From positions 868,001 to 932,000 of the forward strand of contig OX337228.1 in assembly GCA_946965045.2 (NCBI GenBank): DNA of 64,000 bases, in the 5' to 3' direction. Made by a program: the position numbers and the translations under genes. The notes beneath the pieces were generated by a model, which saw nothing but the letters and a program-made list of their open reading frames with translations, did no database searches and was not told where the DNA came from. Each line of letters opens with the position of its first letter. Position 1 is the first letter of the stretch. Origin of the DNA: Epithemia pelagica (Eukaryota > Bacillariophyta > Bacillariophyceae > Surirellales > Surirellaceae). Positions 9,923-21,200 of this stretch are shown one piece after another.

Positions 9923-12900
9923 ATGAAACCTCCCGTGCAGAGTGCGGCGGCAACGGGAGGGGGAACGAGACATGCCGCCTCCGCCGCCGCCACGGAAAAA
10001 GACACGCTCCTACTAGATCATCATCGTCATGCGGATGGGAGTGGATCGTCGTCCATTGAAGGAGATCTCCCTCCTCCTTCTTCTTCTGCTCACAACAACA
10101 ACAACAATAGCAATAACGATTCGTCCTCCACGAGTCGCAGTGAGAGTCCGAGCCTGCACAATCCTCATCCCATGGCACCCACAACAGCGGCGGAACGACG
10201 CCTGCATCATCATCATCATCCAGTCACCACCACAACCACCACAACTTCGGGCGGTTCGGGATCGGCCACGGTCACCAACAATTCCTCCTCCGATGGAGAC
10301 ACCACGTCCAAACCACCACCAGCAGCCACAAGCGCAGCCACCGCTGCAGGGGCCGGGGAAGGACACCATTCCACGAGAATACGTCATTCTCATTCTCATC
10401 ATTCTCATCATCATCATGAGCAACCACACACGCCCTGGATGGTCCATTCCCATCGACAAGGCCCACATACTACCACCACGACAACCACAACCACGACAGC
10501 ACTGCCCAGCACCACGACAACCAGTCCTACGACTCGTACGGGAGGCACCACTCCCGAGTTTTTGGCTGCGGCGACTGCAAATGGTACAACTCATGCTTCT
10601 CCTCCTCCCGCGGCACTGGTCATGGCGCATCGATTGCCAGTCGAACCAGTGGTGGCGGCCTCGTCGGATTCCGCCAGTGCCTTGGGCCAAGCAGGAGTAA
10701 CCGGCACCACAAATGGCAATGAAAGTAGCAATTCGTCCTCGTCTCGGTTTTTGGTGGACCGACACAAGGAACCAGGCTTTCACAAAATCAAGAGTTCCTT
10801 CCAACGATTGAGTGGCAACAGCAACAATACCAAGAACAACAAGAAGAAACGAAACGACTCGGCTCCCCGAGACAACAGCAACAACAACCACCAGAATAAC
10901 AACAACAACAACAACAATGCTCCCAAAACGGTCCTTCGCAGCAAGGACGAAAAAGGGATTGCTCCTCGCAAACTCCACAAATTGAGCAAACGATCTCATC
11001 TCCTCAAACCACCACAACTCGTACCACCACAGGGAGCAACACCCAAGGAACCAGCGACGGCTGCCTTGGATTCCCTGGCCACAACCAGTACGGTTGGTAC
11101 CAGCAAACCCAATACTACAAAGAAGACTCCTCCCCTGCTCCATGCCAAGAAGGGAGATGTCCAAAGTTTTGGGGCAAGTTCCAGCAGTGGTTCCGAAGAC
11201 AACAATAGTAGTGGACCCAATCATTCATCGTCGGGTTCGGGTACCGAAGGTGGATATGCGGCATCGGCGTCGTCCAATGATGTCCAAGTCCGAAAACTGC
11301 CCTCGTTGCGAGGAGGAGGAGGATCCACAGTCCTGGGAGGACGTGGCGGCACGGGAACACCCGAGGAAGACGAAGACTATTCGTGTTCGTCTCCCTCGGG
11401 TTCCTCGTCCGAAGACAATGCCACTGCCTTAAGGCATTCCAAACGAGGAGGCATGATCCATAACAAGGGCAGTGTGGTGAGTGGTGGCTTGTTGGCGAGC
11501 CATGGGGCACCCACCACCACCACGCCCCAGACGAGCCATCATCCAACGGGTGGTACCACCATCACGACCACCACTACACGTCCGCTCCTCTCTCGCAAGA
11601 ACCATTCGTCCGAACTCCTGGTTCATTCGTCCGCCGCCATGACATCTTCGGATCTGGCCGATTTCAGTTCGGGAGCAACCGAAAGCAAATTGGCCAAAAC
11701 CATGAAGGCTCTACAAGATGATGATGACGACGACGATGATGATGAAAATGAACCATTGTCTTCGGCCGAATCCGTAAGTAGTAATAGCAGCAACATGATG
11801 GAAGACGATGACCCGCCACCACCAACAACGGGGGAAGCAGCTCGACGAACCAAGAGTAGCAGTACCATCATGGGCCATTCCACGGCCATGATTCCAAAGA
11901 ACCACAAGAGCCACCACCACCTCCTGAACAGCAAGACTACTAGTACAACAACAACCAGTACGGGCGACCGGAAACGTCGTGCACCCGGATATTTGCCACG
12001 ATCGTTTCATCTGCATTCGAATAATAACAATACCACTGACATTCGGGAAACTACCGTTTCGGCAAAAATGAAGCAGGATGAGAATCGAAGAGGGTCTCAA
12101 GTTCCTCAAGAAGAAGTCGAAGTATCCCCATTGGGAGCAAAGCGTGTCCGATTGGTGGCTGAAGGTGCCTCTCCTTCCGCTCCTCCCTTTTCTTCTACTT
12201 CTTCTCATCGTCGGCATTATTATCATCATGGTCACCCCCAAGATGTGCGTACGACGCATACAATCATGGCCACCACCACTACCAAGTCGGATCCTAGTAG
12301 TACCACAAGCACGGCCAAGCCTTTGATTATGCGCGTTGGTTCAGACGTGATGGCCCATATTTTGACCTTTTTGGAGCCACCCGAAGTCTTGTCTGTCTTG
12401 ACAATGCCCCTGTCCAAAGAATGGATTGCCACCTATACCAGACAATCCGAGCTATGGCGAGTTCTTTGTCTATTGGAACCCTTCAAAGCTCAAGTCGAAG
12501 AAGATCCGAATGAAGACTCGAGCAGTAGTGACGAATCCATGTTTTCGGGTGTCATGGCCGAGTCCGAGTTGCGACTGCGGTATGGAAAGTTTCGGCTCTT
12601 GTATTCGTCCTTTATCCGTTGCATGCGATATTTGGCTCGAATCAAGGACGATGCTTTGAGTGGACGACAACCGTCCATGATCGACTATGGAACCAGCGGA
12701 GCCGAAACCTCGTCGCACAGTCATCGCAACATTTCGTCCAATCAAAATCTTCAAGACTTTTTGGCTCGGGCACGAGGTGTGGTGGCACAAAACAACAACA
12801 TCAACCAAACTAATAGCACCTCATGTCAACAGGAGCAACAGCTGCAACATCATCTGGACAGTACAGTGGCCATGGAATCCTTGACGAGTGAGAGTTCCGA

Positions 12901-14359
12901 CGAAGATCGTCCCACTGGCAATCTCAAAGCAAACAGTAGTAGTAGTAGCAGCAGCAGCCATGATTGTATGAATAAAGGAGACCAAACGAATTGTAATGCT
13001 CGAGGAGACTCCATGGCGCGACGATACGCCTCAGCGGCATCGGCCGAACCGATTGGTGTCGCCGATGACGGAAGATCGACCGGATCGGACAGCAGCAGCA
13101 ACAACAACAAGGCCAAGAAAGAAAAGCGAAGACGTGAAAAACAAAGTGACAAGCCGTCCAAGAAACGAAAAATCAAGTATGGATCCTCCAAGCTTACACA
13201 GCGTCTGTTGCTTCCAGCAGGTGGAGTAACGAGTAACACGGAACTACCATGGTCGTGCGCGATTTACTCCATTGTGAACTGGATGGTGTGCTTTGCCGAT
13301 GTGGAGGGTATGCAAACCATGTGTTTAAAAGTTCTCCCGTTTCTGCTGGAAGATGAACAGCAGCGAATGACCGCACAACGTGCCGGATTGACCGATGTAG
13401 TACTTCGAGACATGGTTCTTTTCCCTCACAGTGTCCAACTGCACACAGCCGTCTTTCATACTATTGTCCTCTTGGCTCGGCCCCTGGGTGGTCGTGAAGG
13501 CATGCTATTTCACTCTTCCATGGTAAATTCGTCCGGAATTTTCAGTGGAAACAATGGCACCGACACAATGGCTCCCAATGTTGGTTCTGTTGCTACCGGT
13601 GCCAATGGTAAGAGTGGTATTGCAGTCTTGCTGGATTCCATGAGACGGTTTCAAGCCAACGAGATTCTCCAGGCAATGAGTTGCTGGTCATTGGTCAATA
13701 TTGCTCTAGCTCCGGCTCAGAAAGATGTTCTGATTAAGCTTGGTGGTGTTGAAGTTACAACAAACGCCATGACGTCGCACCCCCACAGCGCTGAAGTCCA
13801 GTTTCGGGCCTTGTTTGCATTGATAAACTTGGTGATTCCGTGTCAATCGACTCTGAACGAGAATGGTGGTGGATCTGCGACAGGGTCTGCAGGTAGCAAC
13901 TCAGACGCAGGGGAAGATTCAAGCGTCCGTGAAGTACTGGACGAAATGGTGGAACAGATTGTGGAGTTGGTTGTGTTGGCCATGAAGAACTTTTGTTCGA
14001 ATGAGTCCATCCTCAACCGAGCCTGTCTGGTTCTTCACAATCTCTCCTTGACAGCAGATTATCATAGCACGTTGCTTTGGACACCCAGCTGTTATGCAAT
14101 GCTTGAGTGGTGTCTCTCCAACTACCGCAACGATCAAGTTCTCCAACAAAGTGCCGCCGGAACCTTGCACAGATTACAGCTCACCTTGAGCAGCAGTGAG
14201 AACTTGCGGTCTCGATTCTATGCTGCCGTTGCTTCCCAACAACAACTATCGCTTGAACAAGCACACAACGAAGCTGTATTACTTCATGAAGAACAAGAAC
14301 GACAGCTGCAAAGACAGAATCAAGAAGCTATCCGTGTAAGGCAGGCTGGCAATGACTGA
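9923..14359 (+). CDS. Large protein with F-box-like segment and armadillo-like C-terminus
   Basis: A single-exon ORF of 1478 aa from an ATG (MKPPVQSAAATGG). Residues 1 to about 800 are low complexity: His, Thr, Ser, Asn and Asp runs plus basic patches (KKKRND, RKLHKLSKR). Around 803-850 an F-box-like sequence appears (MRVGSDVMAHILTFLEPPE ... ELWRVLCLLEP), the motif that in other proteins binds SKP1 and links substrates to SCF ubiquitin ligases. After another Ser/Lys-rich linker, about 1105-1450 forms amphipathic helices with armadillo-like character (CWSLVNIALAP, FRALFALINLVIP, RACLVLHNLSL). The tail is Gln-rich and charged. The combination suggests a ubiquitin-ligase substrate adaptor. The F-box reading is moderate, the ARM reading fair, and the partner unknown. 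Confidence 0.75.
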   Translation: MKPPVQSAAATGGGTRHAASAAATEKDTLLLDHHRHADGSGSSSIEGDLPPPSSSAHNNNNNSNNDSSSTSRSESPSLHNPHPMAPTTAAERRLHHHHHPVTTTTTTTSGGSGSATVTNNSSSDGDTTSKPPPAATSAATAAGAGEGHHSTRIRHSHSHHSHHHHEQPHTPWMVHSHRQGPHTTTTTTTTTTALPSTTTTSPTTRTGGTTPEFLAAATANGTTHASPPPAALVMAHRLPVEPVVAASSDSASALGQAGVTGTTNGNESSNSSSSRFLVDRHKEPGFHKIKSSFQRLSGNSNNTKNNKKKRNDSAPRDNSNNNHQNNNNNNNNAPKTVLRSKDEKGIAPRKLHKLSKRSHLLKPPQLVPPQGATPKEPATAALDSLATTSTVGTSKPNTTKKTPPLLHAKKGDVQSFGASSSSGSEDNNSSGPNHSSSGSGTEGGYAASASSNDVQVRKLPSLRGGGGSTVLGGRGGTGTPEEDEDYSCSSPSGSSSEDNATALRHSKRGGMIHNKGSVVSGGLLASHGAPTTTTPQTSHHPTGGTTITTTTTRPLLSRKNHSSELLVHSSAAMTSSDLADFSSGATESKLAKTMKALQDDDDDDDDDENEPLSSAESVSSNSSNMMEDDDPPPPTTGEAARRTKSSSTIMGHSTAMIPKNHKSHHHLLNSKTTSTTTTSTGDRKRRAPGYLPRSFHLHSNNNNTTDIRETTVSAKMKQDENRRGSQVPQEEVEVSPLGAKRVRLVAEGASPSAPPFSSTSSHRRHYYHHGHPQDVRTTHTIMATTTTKSDPSSTTSTAKPLIMRVGSDVMAHILTFLEPPEVLSVLTMPLSKEWIATYTRQSELWRVLCLLEPFKAQVEEDPNEDSSSSDESMFSGVMAESELRLRYGKFRLLYSSFIRCMRYLARIKDDALSGRQPSMIDYGTSGAETSSHSHRNISSNQNLQDFLARARGVVAQNNNINQTNSTSCQQEQQLQHHLDSTVAMESLTSESSDEDRPTGNLKANSSSSSSSSHDCMNKGDQTNCNARGDSMARRYASAASAEPIGVADDGRSTGSDSSSNNNKAKKEKRRREKQSDKPSKKRKIKYGSSKLTQRLLLPAGGVTSNTELPWSCAIYSIVNWMVCFADVEGMQTMCLKVLPFLLEDEQQRMTAQRAGLTDVVLRDMVLFPHSVQLHTAVFHTIVLLARPLGGREGMLFHSSMVNSSGIFSGNNGTDTMAPNVGSVATGANGKSGIAVLLDSMRRFQANEILQAMSCWSLVNIALAPAQKDVLIKLGGVEVTTNAMTSHPHSAEVQFRALFALINLVIPCQSTLNENGGGSATGSAGSNSDAGEDSSVREVLDEMVEQIVELVVLAMKNFCSNESILNRACLVLHNLSLTADYHSTLLWTPSCYAMLEWCLSNYRNDQVLQQSAAGTLHRLQLTLSSSENLRSRFYAAVASQQQLSLEQAHNEAVLLHEEQERQLQRQNQEAIRVRQAGND

Positions 14360-15220
14360 CGAAAGCGAAGAACGATGAATCTGTCCGCCGCATTTCGATG
14401 GGATCACTCCCATGAACTTGAAAGTACGACGGTTGTTATACAGAGCACAAAACGCTACGAGTTTATTTGAAGCAAGGGGATTGTGTTCGTCGATTAAAAC
14501 GAAGAACTTTCTCGACAAATTGCGCTTTGAGCAAGTCGGTCAAATGCTTAATAATGATTCCGATACCTCCATTGGAGCAGAGTTTCGAGCAACATTTATG
14601 AATCGCACACATTGATCATGATCGGTATTTTAACGTGTTGATTCGTATTCGCGTTGTTGAGACTGCAGGCGGGAAATCAAGTCATAGCCTCCACGTATGA
14701 CCTTTCACTGTATAGTACATAGAAATAATTCTATGCAAAGACATAAAAACGTGTACTTCTGAGTCAACGCAACGCACTGAAACATCTTCGATAGCACTCA
14801 TTCGTTGACATTCCGGTAACTCAAAGTATTGGCCGTTTCGTGGACTCCCGTAGTACGACGATTATGCCACTATGAACTACCTAGGTAGAGTATATGAAAG
14901 CATTACATGGAGTGTGCAAAGGCTGAGTGGGAAATGAATCTCAAAACAGAAACGACGTCTCCAACATGAGAATCCAAGTTACGAACACCTCAAAGATATC
15001 CGTACCACACATATCAGATTGGTTGACCGCGCCAACGTGCGAACCCCAGTTGCTCCCATTTGTTTTGTTCGATTTGAATCTTCAAAGGACATTACATTGC
15101 CACATCAACTACCTATGTGTATTGAGTACACAGACCATTTAAAATAATATTATGCATCTTTTCTGATGAAGATAATACGACTAAAGCAACTGATATTCTT
15201 GGTGAATAGGGCGTCTTTTT
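14360..15220. other. Convergent intergenic region
   Basis: About 860 bp, AT-richer than its flanks, between the ends of the F-box-like gene (plus) and the giant repeat gene (minus). It should contain both 3' ends. No ORF above about 70 codons and no RNA gene recognised. Confidence 0.5.
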
Positions 15221-18200
15221 TCACGCTATCACAGCTACCGTAGCATTCATGAACTTCTTTTTCTTCTTTTTCATCTTTTTCTTCTTTTTGCTCTTTGCAC
15301 TCTTTGCACTCTTTGCACTCTTCTTACTCTTTCCACTCTTTTTGCTTGTACTACTCTCCGCAGCCGGCGGAACACCAGGGGTGGGTTCGTCAGTACTACT
15401 TGACGGAGATTGGGTTGGCTGTGTTGTCGGAACGGCAGTCGGAGCGGCCGTAGGGACACTAGTTGGTGCACTTGTTGGAACCAAAGTGGGACCGGTAGTA
15501 GGGACAGTGGTTGGTACACGTGTTGGAATTGACGATGGTAAAAGAGTGGGTAGTGCAGTCGGTAATTGAGTTGGAACATCTGTTGGAGAACTCGTAGGGA
15601 CTAACGTAGGCTCAGAAGTCGGCCCTGCAGTAGGAATCCGCGTTGGTAACAAAGTTGGAAAAAGTGTCGGCAAACTAGTGGGAACGGAAGTCCGAACAGA
15701 AGTTGGTTCACTTGTGGGCGAATCCCCTCCGACAGCACCTCCAGTCGGAGGAACACCACTATCAAATGTTGGAGACGAAGTTGGGGCAGTTGTTGGAGCA
15801 CTCGTTGGTGTTACTGTAGGCAAACTAGTCGGCGCCCCTGTCGGTAATGACGTTGGTGCACTTGTCGGACTGCTCGTTGGACTACCTGTCGGAGTTGCCG
15901 TTGGGGCTGTGGGACTACCTGTCGGAGATGATGTTGGTGCCGTGGGACTATTTGTTGGAGAAGACGTCGGGGCTGTCGGAGCTGATGTAGGAAGACTAGT
16001 AGGGCTCACAGTTGGTCCACTTGTAGGTCCACTTGTTGGTGCAGATGTTGGAGCTGACGTTGGTCCGGCGGTAGGACCAGATGTTGGACCAGATGTGGGA
16101 CCATCTGTGGGAGTACTCGTTGGTGATGAAGTTGGCTCGCTGGTCGGCGACGATGTTGGTCCACTTGTTGGTCCACTTGTCGGACTGCTTGTTGGTCCAC
16201 TTGTAGGTCCCGATGTCGGAGCTGACGTTGGTCCTGCGGTAAGACCAGATGTTGGACCAGATGTGGGTCCATCTGTGGGAGTACTCGTAGGTGATGAAGT
16301 TGGTTCGCTGGTCGGCGACGATGTTGGTCCACTTGTTGGTCCACTTGTCGGACTGCTTGTTGGTCCACTTGTAGGTCCCGATGTCGGAGCTGACGTTGGT
16401 CCGGCGGTAGGACCAGATGTTGGACCAGATGTGGGTCCATCTGTGGGAGTACTCGTTGGTGATGAAGTTGGCTCGCTGGTCGGCGACGATGTTGGTCCAC
16501 TTGTTGGTCCACTTGTCGGACTGCTTGTTGGTCCACTTGTAGGTCCCGATGTCGGAGCTGACGTTGGGCCGGCTGTCGGTGCTGACGTTGGGGCTGTTGG
16601 GATACCTGTGGGAGAAGACGTTGGGGCTGTCGGACTTGCTGTAGGACTTGACGTTGGGGCTGTTGGATTGGACGTTGGTTGTTCCGTTGGTGCACTTGTC
16701 GGCAGTGAAGTGGGGCCACTTGTTGGTGCAGCCGTCGGGGCTGTCGTAGGACCGGAGGTTGGTTGACTAGTCGGACCCGCAGTTGGTCCACTTGTAGGTC
16801 CACTTGTTGGTGCAGATGTTGGAGCTGACGTTGGTCCGGCGGTAGGACCAGATGTTGGACCAGATGTGGGTCCATCTGTTTGATTACTCGTTGGTGATGA
16901 AGTTGGCTCGCTGGTCGGCGACGATGTTGGTCCACTTGTCGGACTGCTTGTTGGTTCACTTGTAGGTCCCGATGTCGGAGCTGACGTTGGTCCTGCGGTC
17001 GGGGCAGATGTTGGACCAGATGTGGGTCCATCTGTGGGAGTACTCGTAGGTGATGAAGTTGGTTCGCTGGTCGGCGACGATGTTGGTCCACTTGTTGGTC
17101 CACTTGTCGGACTGCTTGTTGGTCCACTTGAAGGTCCCGATGTCGGAGCCGACGTTGGGCCGGCGGTCGGGGCAGATGTTGGACCAGATGTGGGAGTACT
17201 CGTTGGTGATGAAGTTGGCTCGCTGGTCGGCGACGATGATGGTCCACTTGTTGGTCCACTTGTCGGACTGCTTGTTGGTCCACTTGTAGGTCCCGATGTC
17301 GGAGCTGACGTTGGTCCTGCGGTAGGACCAGATGTTGGACCAGATGTGGGTCCATCTGTGGGAGTACTCGTAGGTGATGAAGTTGGTTCGCTGGTCGGCG
17401 ACGATGTTGGTCCACTTGTTGGTCCACTTGTCGGACTGCTTGTTGGTCCACTTGTAGGTCCCGATGTCGGAGCCGACGTTGGGCCGGCGGTCGGGGCAGA
17501 TGTTGGACCAGATGTGGGTCCATCTGTGGGAGTACTCGTTGGTGATGAAGTTGGCTCGCTGGTTGGCGACGATGTTGGTCCACTTGTTGGTCCACTTGTC
17601 GGACTGCTTGTTGGTCCACTTGTAGGTCCCGATGTCGGAGCTGACGTTGGGCCGGCTGTCGGTGCTGACGTTGGGGCTGTTGGGATACCTGTGGGAGAAG
17701 ACGTTGGGGCTGTCGGACTTGCTGTAGGACTTGACGTTGGGGCTGTTGGATTGGACGTTGGTTGTTCCGTTGGTGCACTTGTCGGCAGTGAAGTGGGGCC
17801 ACTTGTTGGTGCAGCCGTCGGGGCTGTCGTAGGACCGGAGGTTGGTTGACTAGTCGGACCCGCAGTTGGTCCACTTGTAGGTCCACTTGTTGGTGCAGAT
17901 GTTGGAGCTGACGTTGGTCCGGCGGTAGGACCAGATGTTGGACCAGATGTGGGACCATCTGTGGGAGTACTCGTTGGTGATGAAGTTGGCTCGCTGGTCG
18001 GCGACGATGTTGGTCCACTTGTCGGACTGCTTGTTGGTTCACTTGTAGGTCCCGATGTCGGAGCTGACGTTGGTCCTGCGGTAGGACCAGATGTTGGACC
18101 AGATGTGGGTCCATCTGTGGGAGTACTCGTAGGTGATGAAGTTGGTTCGCTGGTCGGCGACGATGTTGGTCCACTTGTTGGTCCACTTGTCGGACTGCTT

Positions 18201-21200
18201 GTTGGTCCACTTGTAGGTCCCAATGTCGGAGCCGACGTTGGTCCGGCGGTGGGGGCAGATGTTGGACCAGATGTTGGTCCAGATGTAGGAGTACTCGTTG
18301 GTGATGAAGTTGGCTCGCTGGTCGGCGACGATGTTGGTCCACTTGTTGGTCCACTTGTCGGACTGCTTGTTGGTCCACTTGTAGGTCCCGATGTCGGAGC
18401 TGACGTTGGTCCTGCGGTAGGACCAGATGTTGGACCAGATGTGGGTTTATCCGTGGGAGTACCCGTAGGTGATGAAGTTGGTTCGCTGGTCGGCGACGAT
18501 GTTGGTCCACTTGTTGGTCCACTTGTCGGACTGCTTGTTGGTCCACTTATAGGTCCCGATGTCGGAGCCGACGTTGGGCCGGCGGTCGGGGCAGATGTTG
18601 GACCAGATGTGGGTCCAGATGTGGGAGTACTCGTTGGTGATGAAGTTGGCTCGCTGGTCGGCGACGATGTTGGTCCACTTGTTGGTCCACTTGTCGGACT
18701 GCTTGTTGGTCCACTTGTAGGTCCCGATGTCGGAGCTGACGTTGGGCCGGCTGTCGGTGCTGACGTTGGGGCTGTTGGGATACCTGTGGGAGAAGACGTT
18801 GGGGCTGTCGGACTTGCTGTAGGACTTGACGTTGGGGCTGTTGGATTGGACGTTGGTTGTTCCGTTGGTGCACTTGTCGGCAGTGAAGTGGGGCCACTTG
18901 TTGGTGCAGCCGTCGGGGCTGTCGTAGGACCGGAGGTTGGTTGACTAGTCGGACCCGCAGTTGGTCCACTTGTAGGTCCACTTGTTGGTGCAGATATGGG
19001 AGCTGACGTTGGTCCGGCGGTAAGACCAGATGTTGGACCAGATGTGGGTCCATCTGTTTGATTACTCGTTGGTAATGAAGTTGGCTCGCTGGTCGGCGAC
19101 GATGTTGGTCCACTTGTCGGACTGCTTGTTGGTTCACTTGTAGGTCCCGATGTCGGAGCTGACGTTGGTCCTGCGGTAGGACCAGATGTTGGACCAGATG
19201 TGGGTCCATCTGTGGGAGTACTCGTAGGTGATGAAGTTGGTTCGCTGGTCGGCGACGATGTTGGTCCACTTGTTGGTCCACTTGTCGGACTGCTTGTTGG
19301 TCCACTTGTAGGTCCCAATGTCGGAGCCGACGTTGGGCCGGCGGTCGGGGCAGATGTTGGACCAGATGTGGGTCCATCTGTGGGAGTACTCGTTGGTGAT
19401 GAAGTTGGCTCGCTGGTCGGCGACGATGTTGGTCCACTTGTTGGTCCACTTGTCGGACTGCTTGTTGGTCCACTTGTAGGTCCCGATGTCGGAGCTGACG
19501 TTGGTCCTGCGGTAGGACCAGATGTTGGACCAGATGTGGGTCCAGATGTGGGAGTACTCGTAGGTGATGAAGTTGGTTCGCTGGTCGGCGACGATGTTGG
19601 TCCACTTGTTGGTCCACTTGTCGGACTGCTTGTTGGTCCACTTGTAGGTCCCGATGTCGGAGCCGACGTTGGGCCGGCGGTCGGGGCAGATGTTGGACCA
19701 GATGTGGGTCCAGATGTGGGAGTACTCGTTGGTGATGAAGTTGGCTCGCTGGTCGGCGACGATGTTGGTCCACTTGTTGGTCCACTTGTCGGACTGCTTG
19801 TTGGTCCACTTGTAGGTCCCGATGTCGGAGCTGACGTTGGGCCGGCTGTCGGTGCTGACGTTGGGGCTGTTGGGATACCTGTGGGAGAAGACGTTGGGGC
19901 TGTCGGACTTGCTGTAGGACTTGACGTTGGGGCTGTTGGATTGGACGTTGGTTGTTCCGTTGGTGCACTTGTCGGCAGTGAAGTGGGGCCACTTGTTGGT
20001 GCAGCCGTCGGGGCTGTCGTAGGACCGGAGGTTGGTTGACTAGTCGGACCCGCAGTTGGTCCACTTGTAGGTCCACTTGTTGGTGCAGATGTTGGAGCTG
20101 ACGTTGGTCCGGCGGTAGGACCAGATGTTGGACCAGATGTGGGTCCATCTGTTGGATTACTCGTTGGTGATGAAGTTGGCTCGCTGGTCGGCGACGATGT
20201 TGGTCCACTTGTCGGACTGCTTGTTGGTTCACTTGTAGGTCCCGATGTCGGAGCTGACGTTGGTCCTGCGGTAGGACCAGATGTTGGACCAGATGTGGGT
20301 CCATCTGTGGGAGTACTCGTAGGTGATGAAGTTGGTTCGCTGGTCGGCGACGATGTTGGTCCACTTGTTGGTCCACTTGTCGGACTGCTTGTTGGTCCAC
20401 TTATAGGTCCCGATGTCGGAGCCGACGTTGGGCCGGCGGTCGGGGCAGATGTTGGACCAGATGTGGGTCCAGATGTGGGAGTACTCGTTGGTGATGAAGT
20501 TGGCTCGCTGGTCGGCGACGATTTTGGTCCACTTGTTGGTCCACTTGTCGGACTGCTTGTTGGTCCACTTGTAGGTCCCGATGTCGGAGCTGACGTTGGG
20601 CCGGCTGTCGGTGCTGACGTTGGGGCTGTTGGGCTACCTGTGGGAGAAGACGTTGGGGCTGTCGGACTTGCTGTAGGACTTGACGTTGGGGCTGTTGGAT
20701 TGGACGTTGGTTGTTCCGTTGGTGCACTTGTCGGCAGTGAAGTGGGGCCACTTGTTGGTGCAGCCGTCGGGGCTGTCGTAGGACCGGAGGTTGGCTGACT
20801 CGTAGGACCCGCAGTTGGTCCACTTGTTGGTGCACTCGTTGGTTGACTTGTGGGTGTCGATGTTGGAGCAGACGTTGGGCCATCAGTCGGAGCAGATGTG
20901 GGACCATCAGTCGGTTGGGTTGTTGGTGCTGATGTTGGGGCATCTGTTGGAGCTGCTGTCGGACCTGCAGTTGGTTCTGCCGTTGGAGGACTCGTTGGTG
21001 TTGAAGTTGGCTCACTGGTTGGCGACGTTGTTGGCAATGATGTTGGTGCACTTGTCGGACTGCTTGTTGGTCCACTTGTAGGTGACGATGTCGGAGCTGA
21101 CGTTGGGCCGGCTGTCGGAGATGATGTTGGGGCCGTGGGACTGCCCGTTGGAGAAGATGTAGGGGCAGTGGGACTTCCTGTAGGACTTGACGTTGGTGCT